A stretch of DNA of 64,000 nt from Paracoccus cavernae (GCA_030410095.1 JAUFRC010000001.1:3056501-3120500), one strand, 5' to 3'. Numbered from the stretch's first letter, positions 42,979-53,544 are shown. Made by a program: numbers and translations. Notes: generated by a model not told the origin, from the letters alone.

Positions 42979-43722
42979 TTGACAGACACCGCAGAAAAAG
43001 GAACGGGAACGGCGGTGCCGGTCCCTTTATCCGGCAAGGTTGTTCCCGAGTCGACTGCTTCCGAGAGGCGTAAAGTGTTTCCTTCCTTCGCCTGGCGTCC
43101 GAACAGGCGCCCCTCCCGAAATCGAACGCGCGCGGCGCCTCGCTTTGCTGCGCACGCGTGTCGCGAAAGAAATGCATGATCGCGGCTGGAGCCGCCTTGC
43201 CGTCCTGCCACTGACGGTCGGGGCCGGTGCCACGACGGTCGCGCTCGAACTGACCTGGGCGCTGCTGCGCCAGCAGGGCGTGCGCGTGACGCTGGTGGAT
43301 CTGAATTTCCTCGAACCCTCGATCGCACGCCAGCTCGAACTGGACGGGTGCAGTCCGGTCACCGACCAGATCAAATCGGGGGCCGATCTCGACGCGCTTC
43401 TGGTCGAGCTCCCCGAGCAGCCGGGATTGCGCGTTCTCGCCCCGCCGCGCCTGAGCCCTATCCCGCCGAGCTTCTGCAAAGCCCGAGCTTCGCCCGTGCT
43501 TTGGCCGCGATGCTCGAACGGCAGGGCAGCGATTACGTCATCATGGATCTGTCCGCGCTTCTGGGGTCGGATGTCGGCATGTCGGCCCTGCCGCTGGCCG
43601 AGTCGATCCTGATGGTGGCCGACGGGATGAGCACCAAGCCCGCCGATATGAAGCTCGCCGAGCGTTATCTCGCGGACGAAGCGCCTCTGATGGGCGTCGT
43701 CTTGAACAAAGCTGAGAAATAG
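42979..43722 (+). CDS. CpsD/CapB-like P-loop protein of EPS synthesis, degenerate Walker A (two frame breaks)
   Basis: This is a cytosolic partner of the chain-length protein, related to the ATPase half of ExoP/Wzc. The best start is TTG 42979, with gaggga ten bases upstream, giving TDTAEKGTGTAVPVPLSGK. Breaks near 43105 and 43450 must be repaired. The expected phosphate-binding loop reads VGAGATTVALELTWALL, which lacks the lysine of GKT/S. Then come VTLVDLNFLEPSIARQL in the Walker A' position and YVIMDLSALLGS in the Walker B position. No tyrosine-rich tail follows, so tyrosine-kinase activity is doubtful. About 248 residues. It precedes the Wzz-like gene by 10 bases, so the two functions are on separate proteins. 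Confidence 0.75.
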
Positions 43723-43731
43723 GACGTCGCT

Positions 43732-45180
43732 GTGGGACCGATACAATCGATTGACGACGTCATTTCCATGCTGCGCCGGCGATTGCCGGTGGTTCTGACG
43801 CTGATGGCCGCGGGCATTCTGGTTGCCCTTTATCTGGTGGTGACATCGCCGCGCGTTTACGATTCCGCTGCCGTGATCCAGATCGAGGCGCCGGCCATCG
43901 TCGATCCGGCCAGCGATTCCGGCCTGCCGATCGCGCGCCGCGTCCAGTTGATCGAGCAGCGCCTGATGGTGCGTTCGAACCTGATTTCGGTGATCGAGCG
44001 GCACAACCTTTATCCCGACCTGCCGCTGAGCCCGAACGAAAAGGTCGATCTGCTGCGCAGCACGACGCGGATCGAAAGCGTCGCGGCTCCGGGGCAGGCG
44101 ACGGGCGGCGCATCCCTGGCCGCGATCATCATCACCGCGCAGGGCGGCACAGCCCAGCAGGCCGCGGATATCGCCAACGATTTCGCCGATGGCGTCATCA
44201 ACCGCGACGAGGAAAACCGCCAGTCGCGCATTCAGGAAACCCACCAGTTCCTTCTGGGCGAGGCCTCGCAGCTTCAGGGCGAACTTGAAGCCCATGACCG
44301 CAAAGTGGCGGAATTCAACTCCGCCAACGAGGATCCTGCCTTCGGCACAGGAATATCTGCAAAGCGAACTGACCCAGCTTGCCGCGCAGGACGCGACGCT
44401 CGACCGCGATATCATGTCGCTCGAACGCGAGCGTCTGGCCTTGCAGGCCGGACCCGAAGTGACCGCGACCGCGGCAGAGGGCGGGCGCAGTGCCTCGGCC
44501 TCGCTGGTCCAGCAGCTTCGCGCCGCCGAGGTCGAACTGTCGCAGGCCAAGCGCACGCTGGATCCCGGCCACCCCGAGATCGCGCGGCTCGAGGCCAATA
44601 TCCAGCGTCTGACGCAGGGCGGGCTCAGCGATACGTCGCGGGTCGTTCTCGAACAGGTCGAGCTGATCGATCTGCAGCTGCGCCAGTTGCGCGCGCAAAA
44701 GGAACAGGTCAACGCCCGTCAGGCCGCGATCGAACATGCGCGCAGCATCTCGGCCGAGGTCATGCTGGAATTCGAGGGTTTGGCCCGCGAGCAACAGCGC
44801 TACCGCGACCGCTACAACGAAATCTCGCGCCGTCTGGCCGAGGTCGAGACCTTGCAGGCCCTGCAGGAAAACAACCAGACCGAACGGTTCGTCGTGCTCG
44901 AACGCGCGGTGCCGCCGGAATATCCTCCTTGTCGGGCCGCAAGAAAAGCGCGGTTCTGGGAGTTTTCGCCAGCACGTTCTTTGCGGTCGGCCTTGCCTTC
45001 ATTCTCGAGCTGAAAAATCCGGTCCTGCGCAGCAGCGGCCAGTTCCAGCGCGCGACGGGGATCCAGCCTGTGATCGAGCTGGCCTATGTCTCCTCGGAGG
45101 AAGATCTCGATGCCGCCTGGCGGCGCAAGATTTACGTCGGATTGATCCTTTTTGGACCTTTATCGGCGCAGTCTGGTTAA
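43732..45180 (+). CDS. Polysaccharide chain-length determinant, Wzz/GNVR type (two or three frame breaks)
   Basis: This inner-membrane, largely periplasmic co-polymerase sets polymer length. GTG 43732 gives MGPIQSIDDVISMLRRRLPV, then the first helix VVLTLMAAGILVALYLVV and the Wzz region (DSAAVIQIEAP). A long coiled coil follows (residues about 180-390; LVQQLRAAEVELSQAKRTLDPGHPEIARL), including the GNVR-like DPGHPEI. The second helix is SAVLGVFASTFFAVGLAFILEL. Breaks lie near 44345 (two bases) and 44930. A third break near 45145 in a T-run is likely: the other frame continues hydrophobic (FWTFIGAVWLIGFLP), so the printed stop at 45180 may be too early. Confidence 0.82.
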   Translation: MGPIQSIDDVISMLRRRLPVVLTLMAAGILVALYLVVTSPRVYDSAAVIQIEAPAIVDPASDSGLPIARRVQLIEQRLMVRSNLISVIERHNLYPDLPLSPNEKVDLLRSTTRIESVAAPGQATGGASLAAIIITAQGGTAQQAADIANDFADGVINRDEENRQSRIQETHQFLLGEASQLQGELEAHDRKVAEFNSANEDPAFGTGISAKRTDPACRAGRDARPRYHVARTRASGLAGRTRSDRDRGRGRAQCLGLAGPAASRRRGRTVAGQAHAGSRPPRDRAARGQYPASDAGRAQRYVAGRSRTGRADRSAAAPVARAKGTGQRPSGRDRTCAQHLGRGHAGIRGFGPRATALPRPLQRNLAPSGRGRDLAGPAGKQPDRTVRRARTRGAAGISSLSGRKKSAVLGVFASTFFAVGLAFILELKNPVLRSSGQFQRATGIQPVIELAYVSSEEDLDAAWRRKIYVGLILFGPLSAQSG

Positions 45181-45282
45181 TTGGATTCTTGCCGGGGTAC
45201 CTTCGCCCGGCGTGGTTGGCCCGATGGGATCTGGTTGAGCGAATGACGAATCTGGAGGAGGCCGCTTCGGGCGCCAAGGAGA

Positions 45283-46629
45283 GTGGTGCGCAAGCGGCGA
45301 AGGGGCCTCGCTTCACGAGCCTTGGGTGGCTCGATTTTGTCGATCATCGGTTTCGGTGGCGGGCAGTTCATGCGGCTGCTCTCGAACCTGCTGCTGACGC
45401 GCATTCTCAGCCCCGACGATTTCGGGCTGATGACGCTGGTCACGGGCTTCCTGATCGGCCTGACCATGTTCAGCGATATGGGACTCGGCCCTCGATCCAG
45501 CAAAGCAAACGCGGCGATGATCCGGCGTTTCTGGATACGGCTTGGACGCTGAAGATCATTCGCGGCGGGATCCTTCTGGGGGTCTCGACGCTGATCGCAT
45601 GGCCGCTGGCGCTGTTCTACAACGCGCCGCAATTCGCGCAGGTCTTTCCTGTCGCGGCGATCTCGCTGCTGATCGCGGGGTTCAACCCGACGCGGATCGA
45701 CACGGCGGCGCGTCACATGTTCCTTGGCCGCCTGACCGCGATCGAGCTGATCGCGCAGGCCATCAACATCGGTATCGTGGTTCTGGCCGCCTATTGGCTG
45801 CATTCGGTCTGGGCGCTGGTCATCGGCAATATCGCGGGCGCGGCGGTCATGCTGCTGCTGACCTGGCTCTTCCTGCCCGGCCATATCAACCGCTTCCGCC
45901 TCGAGCCCGAGGCGCGCAGCGAGCTGGTGCATTTCGGCAAATGGATTTTCCTCAGCACGATCTGCGGCTTCCTGCTGTTTCAGGGCGACCGGCTGATCCT
46001 CGGACGGGTGCTCTCGCTCGAGCAACTGGGCATCTACAACATCGGGCAATTCCTCGGCACGGTGCCGATGATGCTCGGGGGCGATCGGCGGGCGGCTGTT
46101 CATCCCAATGTACCGCCAACATCCTCCCTCCGAAGGCGGCAGCAATATCCGCACTTTGGCCAAGGCCCGCGCGGGTGTGGCCTGCCTGTTGATCTTTGGC
46201 GTGGCGATGCTGGTGGTCCTCGGGCCCGATCTGGTCGGCGTGCTGTACGATGCGCGCTACATCCATGCGGGCGGGCTGCTGGTGATCATCGCGCTGCTGC
46301 AACTGCCGCAGATCCTGACCAGCAGCTATGATTACTCGGCCTTGGCGGCAGGCGATACGCGGGGCGTTTTCGTCATGCAGGCCTGCCGCGCCTCGATCTA
46401 TATCCTGCTCGTGGCGTTCGGCGCATGGCACGAGGGGCTTGCGGGGGTGTTCATCGGGCAGGCGCTGGCTTTCGTGCTGAACTATCCGATCGCGGTGCGT
46501 CTGGCGCGTCGTCACCATGCCTGGGATCCGCGTCACGACCTTGTGGTCTGGGCGGTGACGCTGGTTCTGGTCGGTCTGGCCTTCTGGCTGCACGAGGCAG
46601 AGATCGTCGCGGCGCTGGCAAACAGCTGA
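45283..46629 (+). CDS. Oligosaccharide flippase, Wzx-like (two frame breaks)
   Basis: This inner-membrane transporter of the MOP superfamily moves lipid-linked repeat units to the periplasm. GTG 45283 has aaggag just upstream and gives MVRKRRRGLASRALGGSILS. The N-terminal signature is GGGQFMRLLSNLLLTRILSPDDFGLMTLV. Breaks lie near 45495 and 46085 (MMLGAIGGRLFIPMYRQ). About 12 helices are visible, for example VFPVAAISLLIAGF, IGIVVLAAYWLHSVWALVIG and WAVTLVLVGLAFWL. About 449 residues. It closes the rightward CpsD-Wzz-Wzx set and converges with the sugar-binding-protein gene 30 bases away. Confidence 0.88.
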
Positions 46630-46659
46630 CGCCGCGACGGCTTTCATCGTCCCGAAGGA

Positions 46660-47624
46660 TCAGAACGGGCTTTCGGGGAAGTAGAAGGTTTCGGCGTTCT
46701 CGGGCGTGATCAGACGCGAGCCGATGATGAAGCGGCCCGAGACCGGCGCATCGGATTCGAAGTTGAGCGCGGTCATCTCGATTGCCGAAGAGATCAGCGC
46801 CGGCGGATAGGTCACGTTCACCGGCAGCTGCGGATCCTTGTCCATGATGCGCTTGACGATTTCCTTCATACCGGCACCGCCCACGACCCACATCTGGTCC
46901 TGACGGCCTGCTGCCGAAATCGCCTCGAGCACGCCGAGCGCCATATCGTCATCGGCCGCCCAAACCGCGTCGATCTGCGGGAATTTGGTCAGATAGTCCT
47001 GCATGACCTTGAAGGCGTCGTCGCGGTTCCAGTTGCCGTGCTGCTTGTCGAGGATCTCGATCTCGGAACCGGCCAAAGCCGCCTCGAACGCATCGACGCG
47101 CTCGTTGTCGAGCGTGGTCGGAATGCCGCGCAGGATCACGATTTTCGCGCCCGGCTTGAGGTTGGCTTTGAAATAGTCGCCCGCGACACGGCCGAAAGCG
47201 GTGTTGTCGCCCGCGACGTAGAGATCCTCGATCCCTTCCTCGGACAGGCCGCGGTCGACGACCGTCACCCATTTGCCCGCATCCTTGACCGATTTGACCG
47301 GCGCGGTCAGCGGCTCGGATCGAAGGGCAGCACGACCAGCGCGTCGATATTGCGCGTGGCCATCATGTCTTCGATGTCGTTGACCTGTTTGCTGGCATCC
47401 GGCGCGGTCGCCAGAACGAATTCGATGTCGGGATAGGTCGTGCCCAGACGCTTGATGGTTTCTTGCGCGTGCCAGTTCAGCCCGCCCATGAATCCGTGGG
47501 TCGCCGAGGGGATCGAGACGCCGATCACCTTTTTCGCGGCATCCTGCGCCAGAACGGCGCCGCCCGAGACGCCGATCATCAGTGCCGCAACCATCGGCAG
47601 TTTCAGCAGATTTCTACGAAGCAT
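46660..47624 (-). CDS. Sugar ABC transporter substrate-binding protein, RbsB family (one frame break)
   Basis: This is a periplasmic binding protein of the Peripla_BP_4 type. It starts at 47624 with a signal peptide (MLRRNLLKLPMVAALMIGVSG, then GAVLAQD) and a gggagg ribosome-binding site. GVSIPSATHGFMGGLNWHAQ and NIDALVVLPFDP form the first lobe. One base is missing near 47320, then VTVVDRGLSEE, VAGDNTAFGRVAGDYF and VWAADDDMALGVLEAI. About 321 residues. It is the last gene of the leftward operon, 16 bases after the permease. The ligand is not deducible; the partner enzymes suggest a cyclic polyol or an uncommon sugar. Confidence 0.88.
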
Positions 47625-47640
47625 GGTCTTCCTCCCTTGT

Positions 47641-48611
47641 TCACCGCTCCTCGGCGGTGCGTTTTTCCCGCTGCAAGACGACAGCAAGCACGATGATGAC
47701 GCCCTGGATCGCCCCGTTGAGATAGGGGAAACCAGCGAGGTCAAATTCAGGATATTGTCGATGAGGCTCAGGATCAGGACACCTACGACCGTGCCCCAGA
47801 CCCGACCCGTTCCGCCTTTCAGCGCGGTGCCGCCGATGATGACGGCGGCGATCGCCTCCAGCTCCCAGCCGATGCCGGTCGAGCCCGAGGCCGACCCCAG
47901 ACGCGGCACATACATGATGACCGCAAGCCCGACCAAGCCGCCAAGCAGCACATAGCTGAGCAGCTTCACGCGGTTCACATCCACCGCCGAATAGCGCGCA
48001 ACGCGGTCGTTCGAGCCGATCGCCTCGATATAGCGGCCGAAGCGTGCCTGCCGCATCAAAAGCTCGCCCAGCACGGCGACGATCGCGAAGACGATGATCG
48101 GCCAGGTGATCCAGCCGAGGCCCGAGTAATAAACCGGCCGGTAAAGCGTGCGCAGATCCGAGGCGAGGCTCAGCGTGCCGCCGTCGCCCAGCCATGTCAC
48201 GAGGCTGCGGAAAATCCCCATCGTCCCCAAAGTGACGATGAAGGGCTCGATCCGAGCCTTGGTGATCAGCGCGCCGTTGATCAGCCCAGCAATCAGCCCG
48301 CCGCCAAGCGCGACCAGCATGCCCAGCACGATCGTGCCCCAGTTGACGCCGGTGACCGGCGCAAGCGCGTTCATCGCGATGATCGCGACCCCTGCCAGAA
48401 AGGCCGCCATTGCGCCGACCGACAGGTCGAGCCCGCCCGATGTGATCACGAAGGTCATACCGACCGCGATCATGCCGATAAAGGCCGAGCGCGCCAGAAC
48501 GTTGGTGATATTGGCGGGCGCGAGAAAGGCGGGGTTGAGGAACCAGCCCAGCAGGATCAGCAGAACCAGCGCCACGATCGGGCCGAGAACATGGAAATTG
48601 ATGCGTGTCAT
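47641..48611 (-). CDS. Sugar ABC transporter permease, RbsC family (one frame break)
   Basis: This is the inner-membrane permease of the importer. It begins MTRINFHVLGPIVALVLLILLGW and shows the family signature VGMTFVITSGGLDLSVGAMAAF, then ALGGGLIAGLINGALITKARIEPFIVTLGTMGI, IEAIGSNDRVARYS and IIGGTALKGGTGRVWGTVVG. One base is missing near 47730; the last helix (LNGAIQGVIIVLAVVLQREK) is read in the next frame to 47641. About 324 residues. Its start overlaps the ATPase stop by four bases. Confidence 0.9.
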
Positions 48612-50132
48612 GCGGAAAGTGCCCCGGCTGCTGGTTCATCCTGCGCATCCAGCCCCATGGCCAGACGCACGATATTGTCCTCGGTGATCTGCGGGCCGGA
48701 CAGCTCGCCCGCGATGCTGCCCTGACGCATGACAAGCACGCGGTCGGACAGGCCCATGACCTCGGTCAACTCGGACGAGATCACGATGATGCTGCGCCCT
48801 TCGGCGGCGAGTTTGCGGATAAAGGCGTAGATCTGGCTTTTGGTGCCGACATCGATGCCGCGCGTCGGCTCGTCGATGATGATGATCTTCGGTTCGGTCA
48901 GCATGGTCTTGGCCAACAGCAGCTTTTGCTGGTTTCCGCCCGACAGGTTGCCCGCCATGATCTCGCGCGAAGGGGCGCGGATGTCGAAATCGCGGATCGC
49001 GGTTTCCAGTGCCTGCGCCTCGGCGGCCTTGTCGATGCGGATGCCGCCGAACCGCTCCAACGCGGCCAAGGTCAGGTTGGGCGTGAGGCCCTTTTGCAGC
49101 AGGAGACCGGCCTCTTTGCGGTCCTCGGTCAGATAGGCGAGGCCCGATCCGGCGGCCTGACGCGGATCGCGGATCACGGTTTCGCGGCCTTCGATGGTGA
49201 TGCGTCCCGTGGCGGGGCGCAGGCCCACCAGCCCCTCGGCCAGCTCGGTCCGGCCGGAGCCCACCAGCCCCGCAATCCCCAGAACCTCGCCACGGCGAAG
49301 CGAGAGATCGGCATTCCTGACTCGGCCTGCAACCGAAAGGCCCGAGACCTCGAGCACGGTTTCGCCAAGGCTTTCGGCTTTTGGCGGGAAGAAATCGGTC
49401 AGCTCGCGCCCGACCATTGCGGTCGCCATGCCGTCCTCGGTCATCTCGCCGCGCAGGGCACGCCCAACGACCGAACCGTCGCGCAGGACCGTGATGCGGT
49501 CGGCAAGATGGGCCACCTCGTCAAGGCGGTGCGAGCAGAACATGATCGCGACACCGTCCGCGCGCAACCGGTCGATCTGGTCGTAAAGCGCGCCGACCTC
49601 GCGATGGGTCAGAACAGCCGAGGGCTCGTCCATGATCAGCACGCGGGCATCGCGCGACAGGGCCTTGGCGATCTCGACCATCTGGCGGTCGGGGACCGAG
49701 AGGTCGCGGATCAGGGCATCGGGCGAAATTGTGGTCTGGAGCCGTTCGAGCAGCGCCGCCGTCGCCTCGCGCATGGCACGGTGGTCCAGCCGCCAGCCGC
49801 CAAGCTCGCGGCCCAGAAAGACATTGGCCGCGACGGTCAGGTCCTGGGCGAGGTTGAATTCCTGATGGATGACGATGACGCCAGCCGCTTCGGCCTCGGG
49901 GCCGGAACGATAGGGGCGGGCTGCCGTCAAGAAGCACTTGCCCCGCGGTCGGCGCCAGAAAACCGCCGAGGATTTTCATGATCGTCGATTTGCCCGCGCC
50001 GTTTTCGCCGATCAGCGCGTGTACCTCGCCGCCGTAAAGCGGCAGGTCGACCCCGTGGAGCACTTCGATCGGGCCGAAGCTGCGCCTGACACCTTCAAGC
50101 GCAAGGATGGCTTTGGAATCCGCTTGCGTCAT
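48608..50132 (-). CDS. Sugar ABC transporter ATPase, RbsA family with two ABC domains (one frame break)
   Basis: This cytosolic ATPase powers the importer. ATG 50132 (MTQADSKAILALEGVRRSFG) has ggtgggg upstream and overlaps the dehydrogenase stop (ATGA). The first Walker A is GENGAGKSTIMK. One base is missing near 49915, after which VIVIHQEFNLAQDLTV (Q-loop), LSVPDRQMVEIAKAL (signature) and VLIMDEPSAVL follow. The second domain has the degenerate Walker A GLVGSGRTELA, the signature LSGGNQQKLLLAK, and IIIIDEPTRGIDVG. About 508 residues, normal for the family. Confidence 0.92.
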
Positions 50133-51223
50133 ATCCCCACCCATTGCCCATTCGCGCGTGCGCTTTCCTGCGCGGCCGCGATGAAGCGCATGCCCGACAG
50201 GCCGGCCGCAATGCCCGGAACGCGGTCGAGATGCGCGGTCTCGCCAGCGATGATATCGGCAATATCGGAATAAAGATTGGCGAAACCTTCGAGATAGCCT
50301 TCGGGATGGCCGGGCGGCGTGCGGAACGAGCCGGAGCGGTCCTGCGCCCGCGTCAGAATGCGCGGCGGCTGGCCTTTCGGGGTATGGATCAGGCGCTCCG
50401 GCGTCTCCTGCGCCCAATGAAGCGCGCCGTCGCTGCCGTAAAGCGCCAGCGTCAGCCCGTTTTCATGGCCGACCGCGACCTGACTGGCCCAAAGCCCGCC
50501 CCTCGCGCCGCCGGCATAGCGCAAGGCCACACGCACATCGTCGTCGATCGGGCGGTTCGGTACCATGCTCGAGAGTTCGGCCGAGAGTTCGGCGGGGGTC
50601 TCGCCGGTCACGAATTGCGCAAGCTGCCACGCATGGGTCGCGATATCGCCCAAAGCGCCTGCACCTGCGCGCGCGGGATCGGTGCGCCATTCGGCCTGTT
50701 TCGACTGCACGTCATCGGCAAGCCAGCCTTGCAGGTAATTTGCCTGTACCAGCCGCAACCGGCCGATCGCGCCTTCGGCAACCAATGCGCGGGCCTCTCG
50801 GATCAGGGGCAGGGCGCTATAGTTATGGGTCAGGAAAAACCGCGCCGTCGAGTTGGCGGCGGCTTCGGCCATAGCCTGCGCCTCGGCCTGCGTCGCGGCC
50901 ATTGGCTTGTCGCAGATGACATGGATGCCCGCGTTCAGGAAGGCGATGGCGGGCGCCGCATGGAGATGGTTCGGCGTCACAATGGCCACTGCGCGGATGC
51001 CGTCGGGACGGGCGGCCTCGGCTTGGGCCATGTCCGTGAAATCCGCGTAGCTGCGCGCGATCCCCAAAGCCTCGGCGGAAGAGCGCGCCCGTTCGGGGTC
51101 GGACGACAAGGCCCCTGCTACCAGATCGAAGCGCCCGTCCATCCGCGCGGCAATGCGGTGGACGCCGCCGATGAAAGCGCCTGCGCCGCCGCCGACCATG
51201 CCGAGCGGGATGCGCGCGCTCAT
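50129..51223 (-). CDS. Gfo/Idh/MocA family oxidoreductase
   Basis: This NAD(P)-dependent sugar or inositol dehydrogenase-like enzyme has 364 uninterrupted residues. The Rossmann motif is MVGGGAGAFIGGVH, VTPNHLHAAPA follows, and the catalytic lysine is in HVICDKPMAATQ (the E/D-K-P motif). HNYSALPLIREARALV and GALGDIATHAWQLAQFV (substrate-site aspartate and histidine) complete the family pattern. Both ends overlap neighbours by ATGA, so it is tightly co-translated with the isomerase and the ABC ATPase. It probably oxidises the imported sugar or polyol in the cytosol; the substrate is unknown. Confidence 0.9.
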   Translation of the reverse strand: MSARIPLGMVGGGAGAFIGGVHRIAARMDGRFDLVAGALSSDPERARSSAEALGIARSYADFTDMAQAEAARPDGIRAVAIVTPNHLHAAPAIAFLNAGIHVICDKPMAATQAEAQAMAEAAANSTARFFLTHNYSALPLIREARALVAEGAIGRLRLVQANYLQGWLADDVQSKQAEWRTDPARAGAGALGDIATHAWQLAQFVTGETPAELSAELSSMVPNRPIDDDVRVALRYAGGARGGLWASQVAVGHENGLTLALYGSDGALHWAQETPERLIHTPKGQPPRILTRAQDRSGSFRTPPGHPEGYLEGFANLYSDIADIIAGETAHLDRVPGIAAGLSGMRFIAAAQESARANGQWVGI

Positions 51224-52270
51224 AGCCCGAGCGCCTTGTTGACGGCGGCCTGATCAATGCTGCCTGCCGCGAAATCGTCGAAAGCATGGGGGTCACGCGG
51301 ATAATATGGTCGCGCACGAAAGCGGCCCCTTCACGGGCGCCGTCCTCGGGGTGTTTGAGCGCGCATTCCCATTCGACCACGGCCCAGCCCGAAAAGTCAT
51401 ATTGCGTGAGCTTCGAGAAAACACCTTTGAAATCGACCTGACCGTCACCCGGGCTGCGGAAGCGTCCGGCGCGGTTCACCCAAGACTGGAAGCCTCCGTA
51501 AACGCCTTGGCGGCCGTGGGATTGAACTCGGCATCCTTGACGTGAAACATCTTGATGCGCTCGTGGTAGATGTCGATGTGGTCGAGATAATCGAGCTGCT
51601 GCAGCAGGTAGTGAGACGGATCGTAAAGCATATTGGCGCGGGCGTGGTTGCCGACGCGTTCGAGGAACATCTCGAAGGTGATGCCGTCGTGAAGATCCTC
51701 GCCCGGATGGATCTCGAAACAGATGTCGACGCCGTGGTCCTCGGCGAGGTTCAAAAGCGGCAGCCAGCGTTTGGCAAGTTCGTCGAACGCCGTTTCAACC
51801 AGACCCGGCGCGCGCTGCGGCCAAGGGTAAAGATAGGGCCAAGCCAAAGCCCCCGAGAAAGTCGCCATCGCATTCAGGCCAAGCGCCGCGCTGGCGCGGA
51901 TGGTTTTCGCGACCTGATCGACGGCCCATTCCTGCCGCGCCTTGGGATTGCCGTGAACGGCCGGCGGGGCGAATGCGTCGAAAGCCGCGTCATAGGCGGG
52001 GTGGACGGCGACGAGCTGGCCTTGCAAATGGGTGGAAAGCTCGGTCACGGCGATGCCTTTGTCGGCGGCCTGACCGAGGAAATCGTCGCGCCACGCGCTG
52101 GAAGTGACGGCGAGATCGAGATCGAAAAGGCGCTGGTCGATCGAGGGGACCTGAACGCCCGCATAGCCCAGACCTGCGGCCCAGCCGGTTATCGCGGTCC
52201 AATCGTTGAAGGGTGCCTGATCCGAAGCGAATTGCGCCAGAAACAAACCGGGCCCGCGCATGGTTTTCAT
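51220..52270 (-). CDS. Sugar phosphate isomerase/epimerase, AP endonuclease 2 fold (two frame breaks)
   Basis: This is a TIM-barrel enzyme of the IolE/IolI/xylose-isomerase-like group. It begins MKTMRGPGLFLAQFASDQAPF; metal-site residues are in VDICFEIHPGEDLHDG and MLYDPSHYLLQQLDYL, and HIDIYHERIKMFHVKDAEF carries the conserved HVKD. Breaks near 51505 and 51290 join YGGFQSWVNRAGRFRSPGDG, AVVEWECALKHPEDGAREGA and the end HAFDDFAAGSIDQAAVNK. The repaired stop overlaps the dehydrogenase ATG (ATGA). About 350 residues. It is the first gene of the leftward import operon and diverges from the LacI regulator. Confidence 0.87.
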
Positions 52271-52302
52271 CTCGATTCCTCCCTCTGGCGTAAAGTCTTG
52301 CC

Positions 52303-52328
52303 TGTTTGTGAAATCGATTGCAAGAAGC
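52303..52328. promoter_or_regulatory. Candidate LacI-family operator between the sugar operon and its regulator
   Basis: The divergent 95-base gap contains an imperfect palindrome centred on atcgat (52313-52318), flanked by gtgaa on the left and tgcaa on the right. A central CG with TTGCA-like half-sites is usual for LacI-family operators. It lies 30-40 bases from each start, suited to repress both directions. Confidence 0.5.
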
Positions 52329-52365
52329 TTGTGGAGCGCCTTGGCTGGGCTTAGGGTCCGACGTT

Positions 52366-53380
52366 ATGACTGACGATGCCCAAAGCCCCAATCCGATCAA
52401 GATCGCCGATGTCGCCCGCCTTGCAGGGGTCTCGGCGGCGACGGTCAGCCGCGTTCTGTCGCGCCCCGCCATGGTGGCCGAGGCAACGCGCGAGGTGGTT
52501 TTGCAGGCGGTCCAGCAAAGCGGCTACCGGATGAACCATGCCGCGCGAAACCTGCGCAAGCAGCGCACCGGCGCGGTGGTGGCGCTTGTGCCCAATCTCG
52601 GCAATCCGTTCTTCGCCAAGATCCTCGCGGGGCTCGGCCGGGTGCTGGAGGAGGCGGGTTATGACCTGCTGGTCGGCGATACATTGGCGGAGGGCGGGCG
52701 ACGGCGCTCGCTCCAGCGCTTCCTCGACCCGTCGCGGGCCGACGGGATTGTGCTCTGTGACGGGCTTGTGGCGCGCGAGGAGCTGCTGTCGGGCAGGGAA
52801 TCCCGCCGGTCGTGATGGCCTGCGAATGGCGCGAGGATCTCGATTTTCCCTCTGTGGCGCTCGATAATGCGGCAGGTGCGGCCCTTGCAGCCGAGCATCT
52901 GGCCGCGCTCGGCCATCGCCGGATCGCCTGTATCGGCGGGCCTGCGGCGAATATCCTCCACCGCACGCGGATAGAAGGGGTGGAGCGGGTTCTCGGCCCC
53001 GAAGGCTTTACGGTATTCGCCGGAGATTTCTCGCTCGATGCCGGACGGCGGGCGGCGGAGCTCTGGCTTGCGCTTGCGCCGGAGCAGCGGCCGACCGGTG
53101 TCGTGTCCTTTTCGGACGAGATGGCCTGTGCCTTCATCGCCGAATTGCAACGCCACGGGATCGACGTACCGCGCGACGTCTCGGTCGTGGGCTTTGACGA
53201 TATCGAGCTCGTCTCGCATTTGACGCCGGCGCTGACAACGGTACGCCAGCCCAAACGCGAGATCGGGCGCATGGCGGGCGAGACCATGCTCGCCGTGATC
53301 GAGGGGCGGGCGGTCGCGCCGCAAAGCCTGATTCCCCCAAGCTGATGCTGCGCGCCTCGACCCGCGCCTTGCAGGGCTGA
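52366..53380 (+). CDS. LacI family transcriptional regulator (two frame breaks)
   Basis: This cytosolic sugar-responsive repressor starts at ATG 52366. The N-terminal helix-turn-helix is clear: KIADVARLAGVSAATVSRVLS, then the hinge GYRMNHAARNLRKQRTGAVVALVPN. The effector domain follows (NPFFAKILAGLGRVLEEAGYDLLV). One base is missing near 52800, then LGHRRIACIGGPA and VPRDVSVVGFDDIEL. A second break near 53335 replaces the early stop with LIPPKLMLRASTRALQG, ending at 53380, the usual LacI C-terminus. About 338 residues. It probably controls the divergent isomerase-to-binding-protein operon. Confidence 0.9.
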
Positions 53381-53471
53381 CAGCTTCAATTTGTCCTATT
53401 AATCGCGACCATGCACCAGCATTTCTTTGAAATGCTCGGGTAATTGGGTATTTTTATGATGAAGAAAAGTT

Positions 53472-53520
53472 TTGACGCATAATTAATCATATAATACGCC
53501 TATTATAGGGCCGGGAGGAA
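53472..53520 (+). promoter_or_regulatory. AT-rich promoter region of the ytfQ operon with inverted repeat
   Basis: A ttgacg element (53472-53477) is followed by an AT-rich stretch. A perfect 6-base inverted repeat, ataata (53491-53496) and tattat (53501-53506) around cgcc, lies next to it. The spacing to tataat (53490-53495) is only 12 bases and to tattat 23 bases, so the -10 is uncertain. The repeat is a candidate operator for the GntR regulator at the operon end. A gggagag ribosome-binding site precedes ATG 53545. Confidence 0.45.
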
Positions 53521-53544
53521 AGCGGCCTTCAGGGAGAGAGCATC

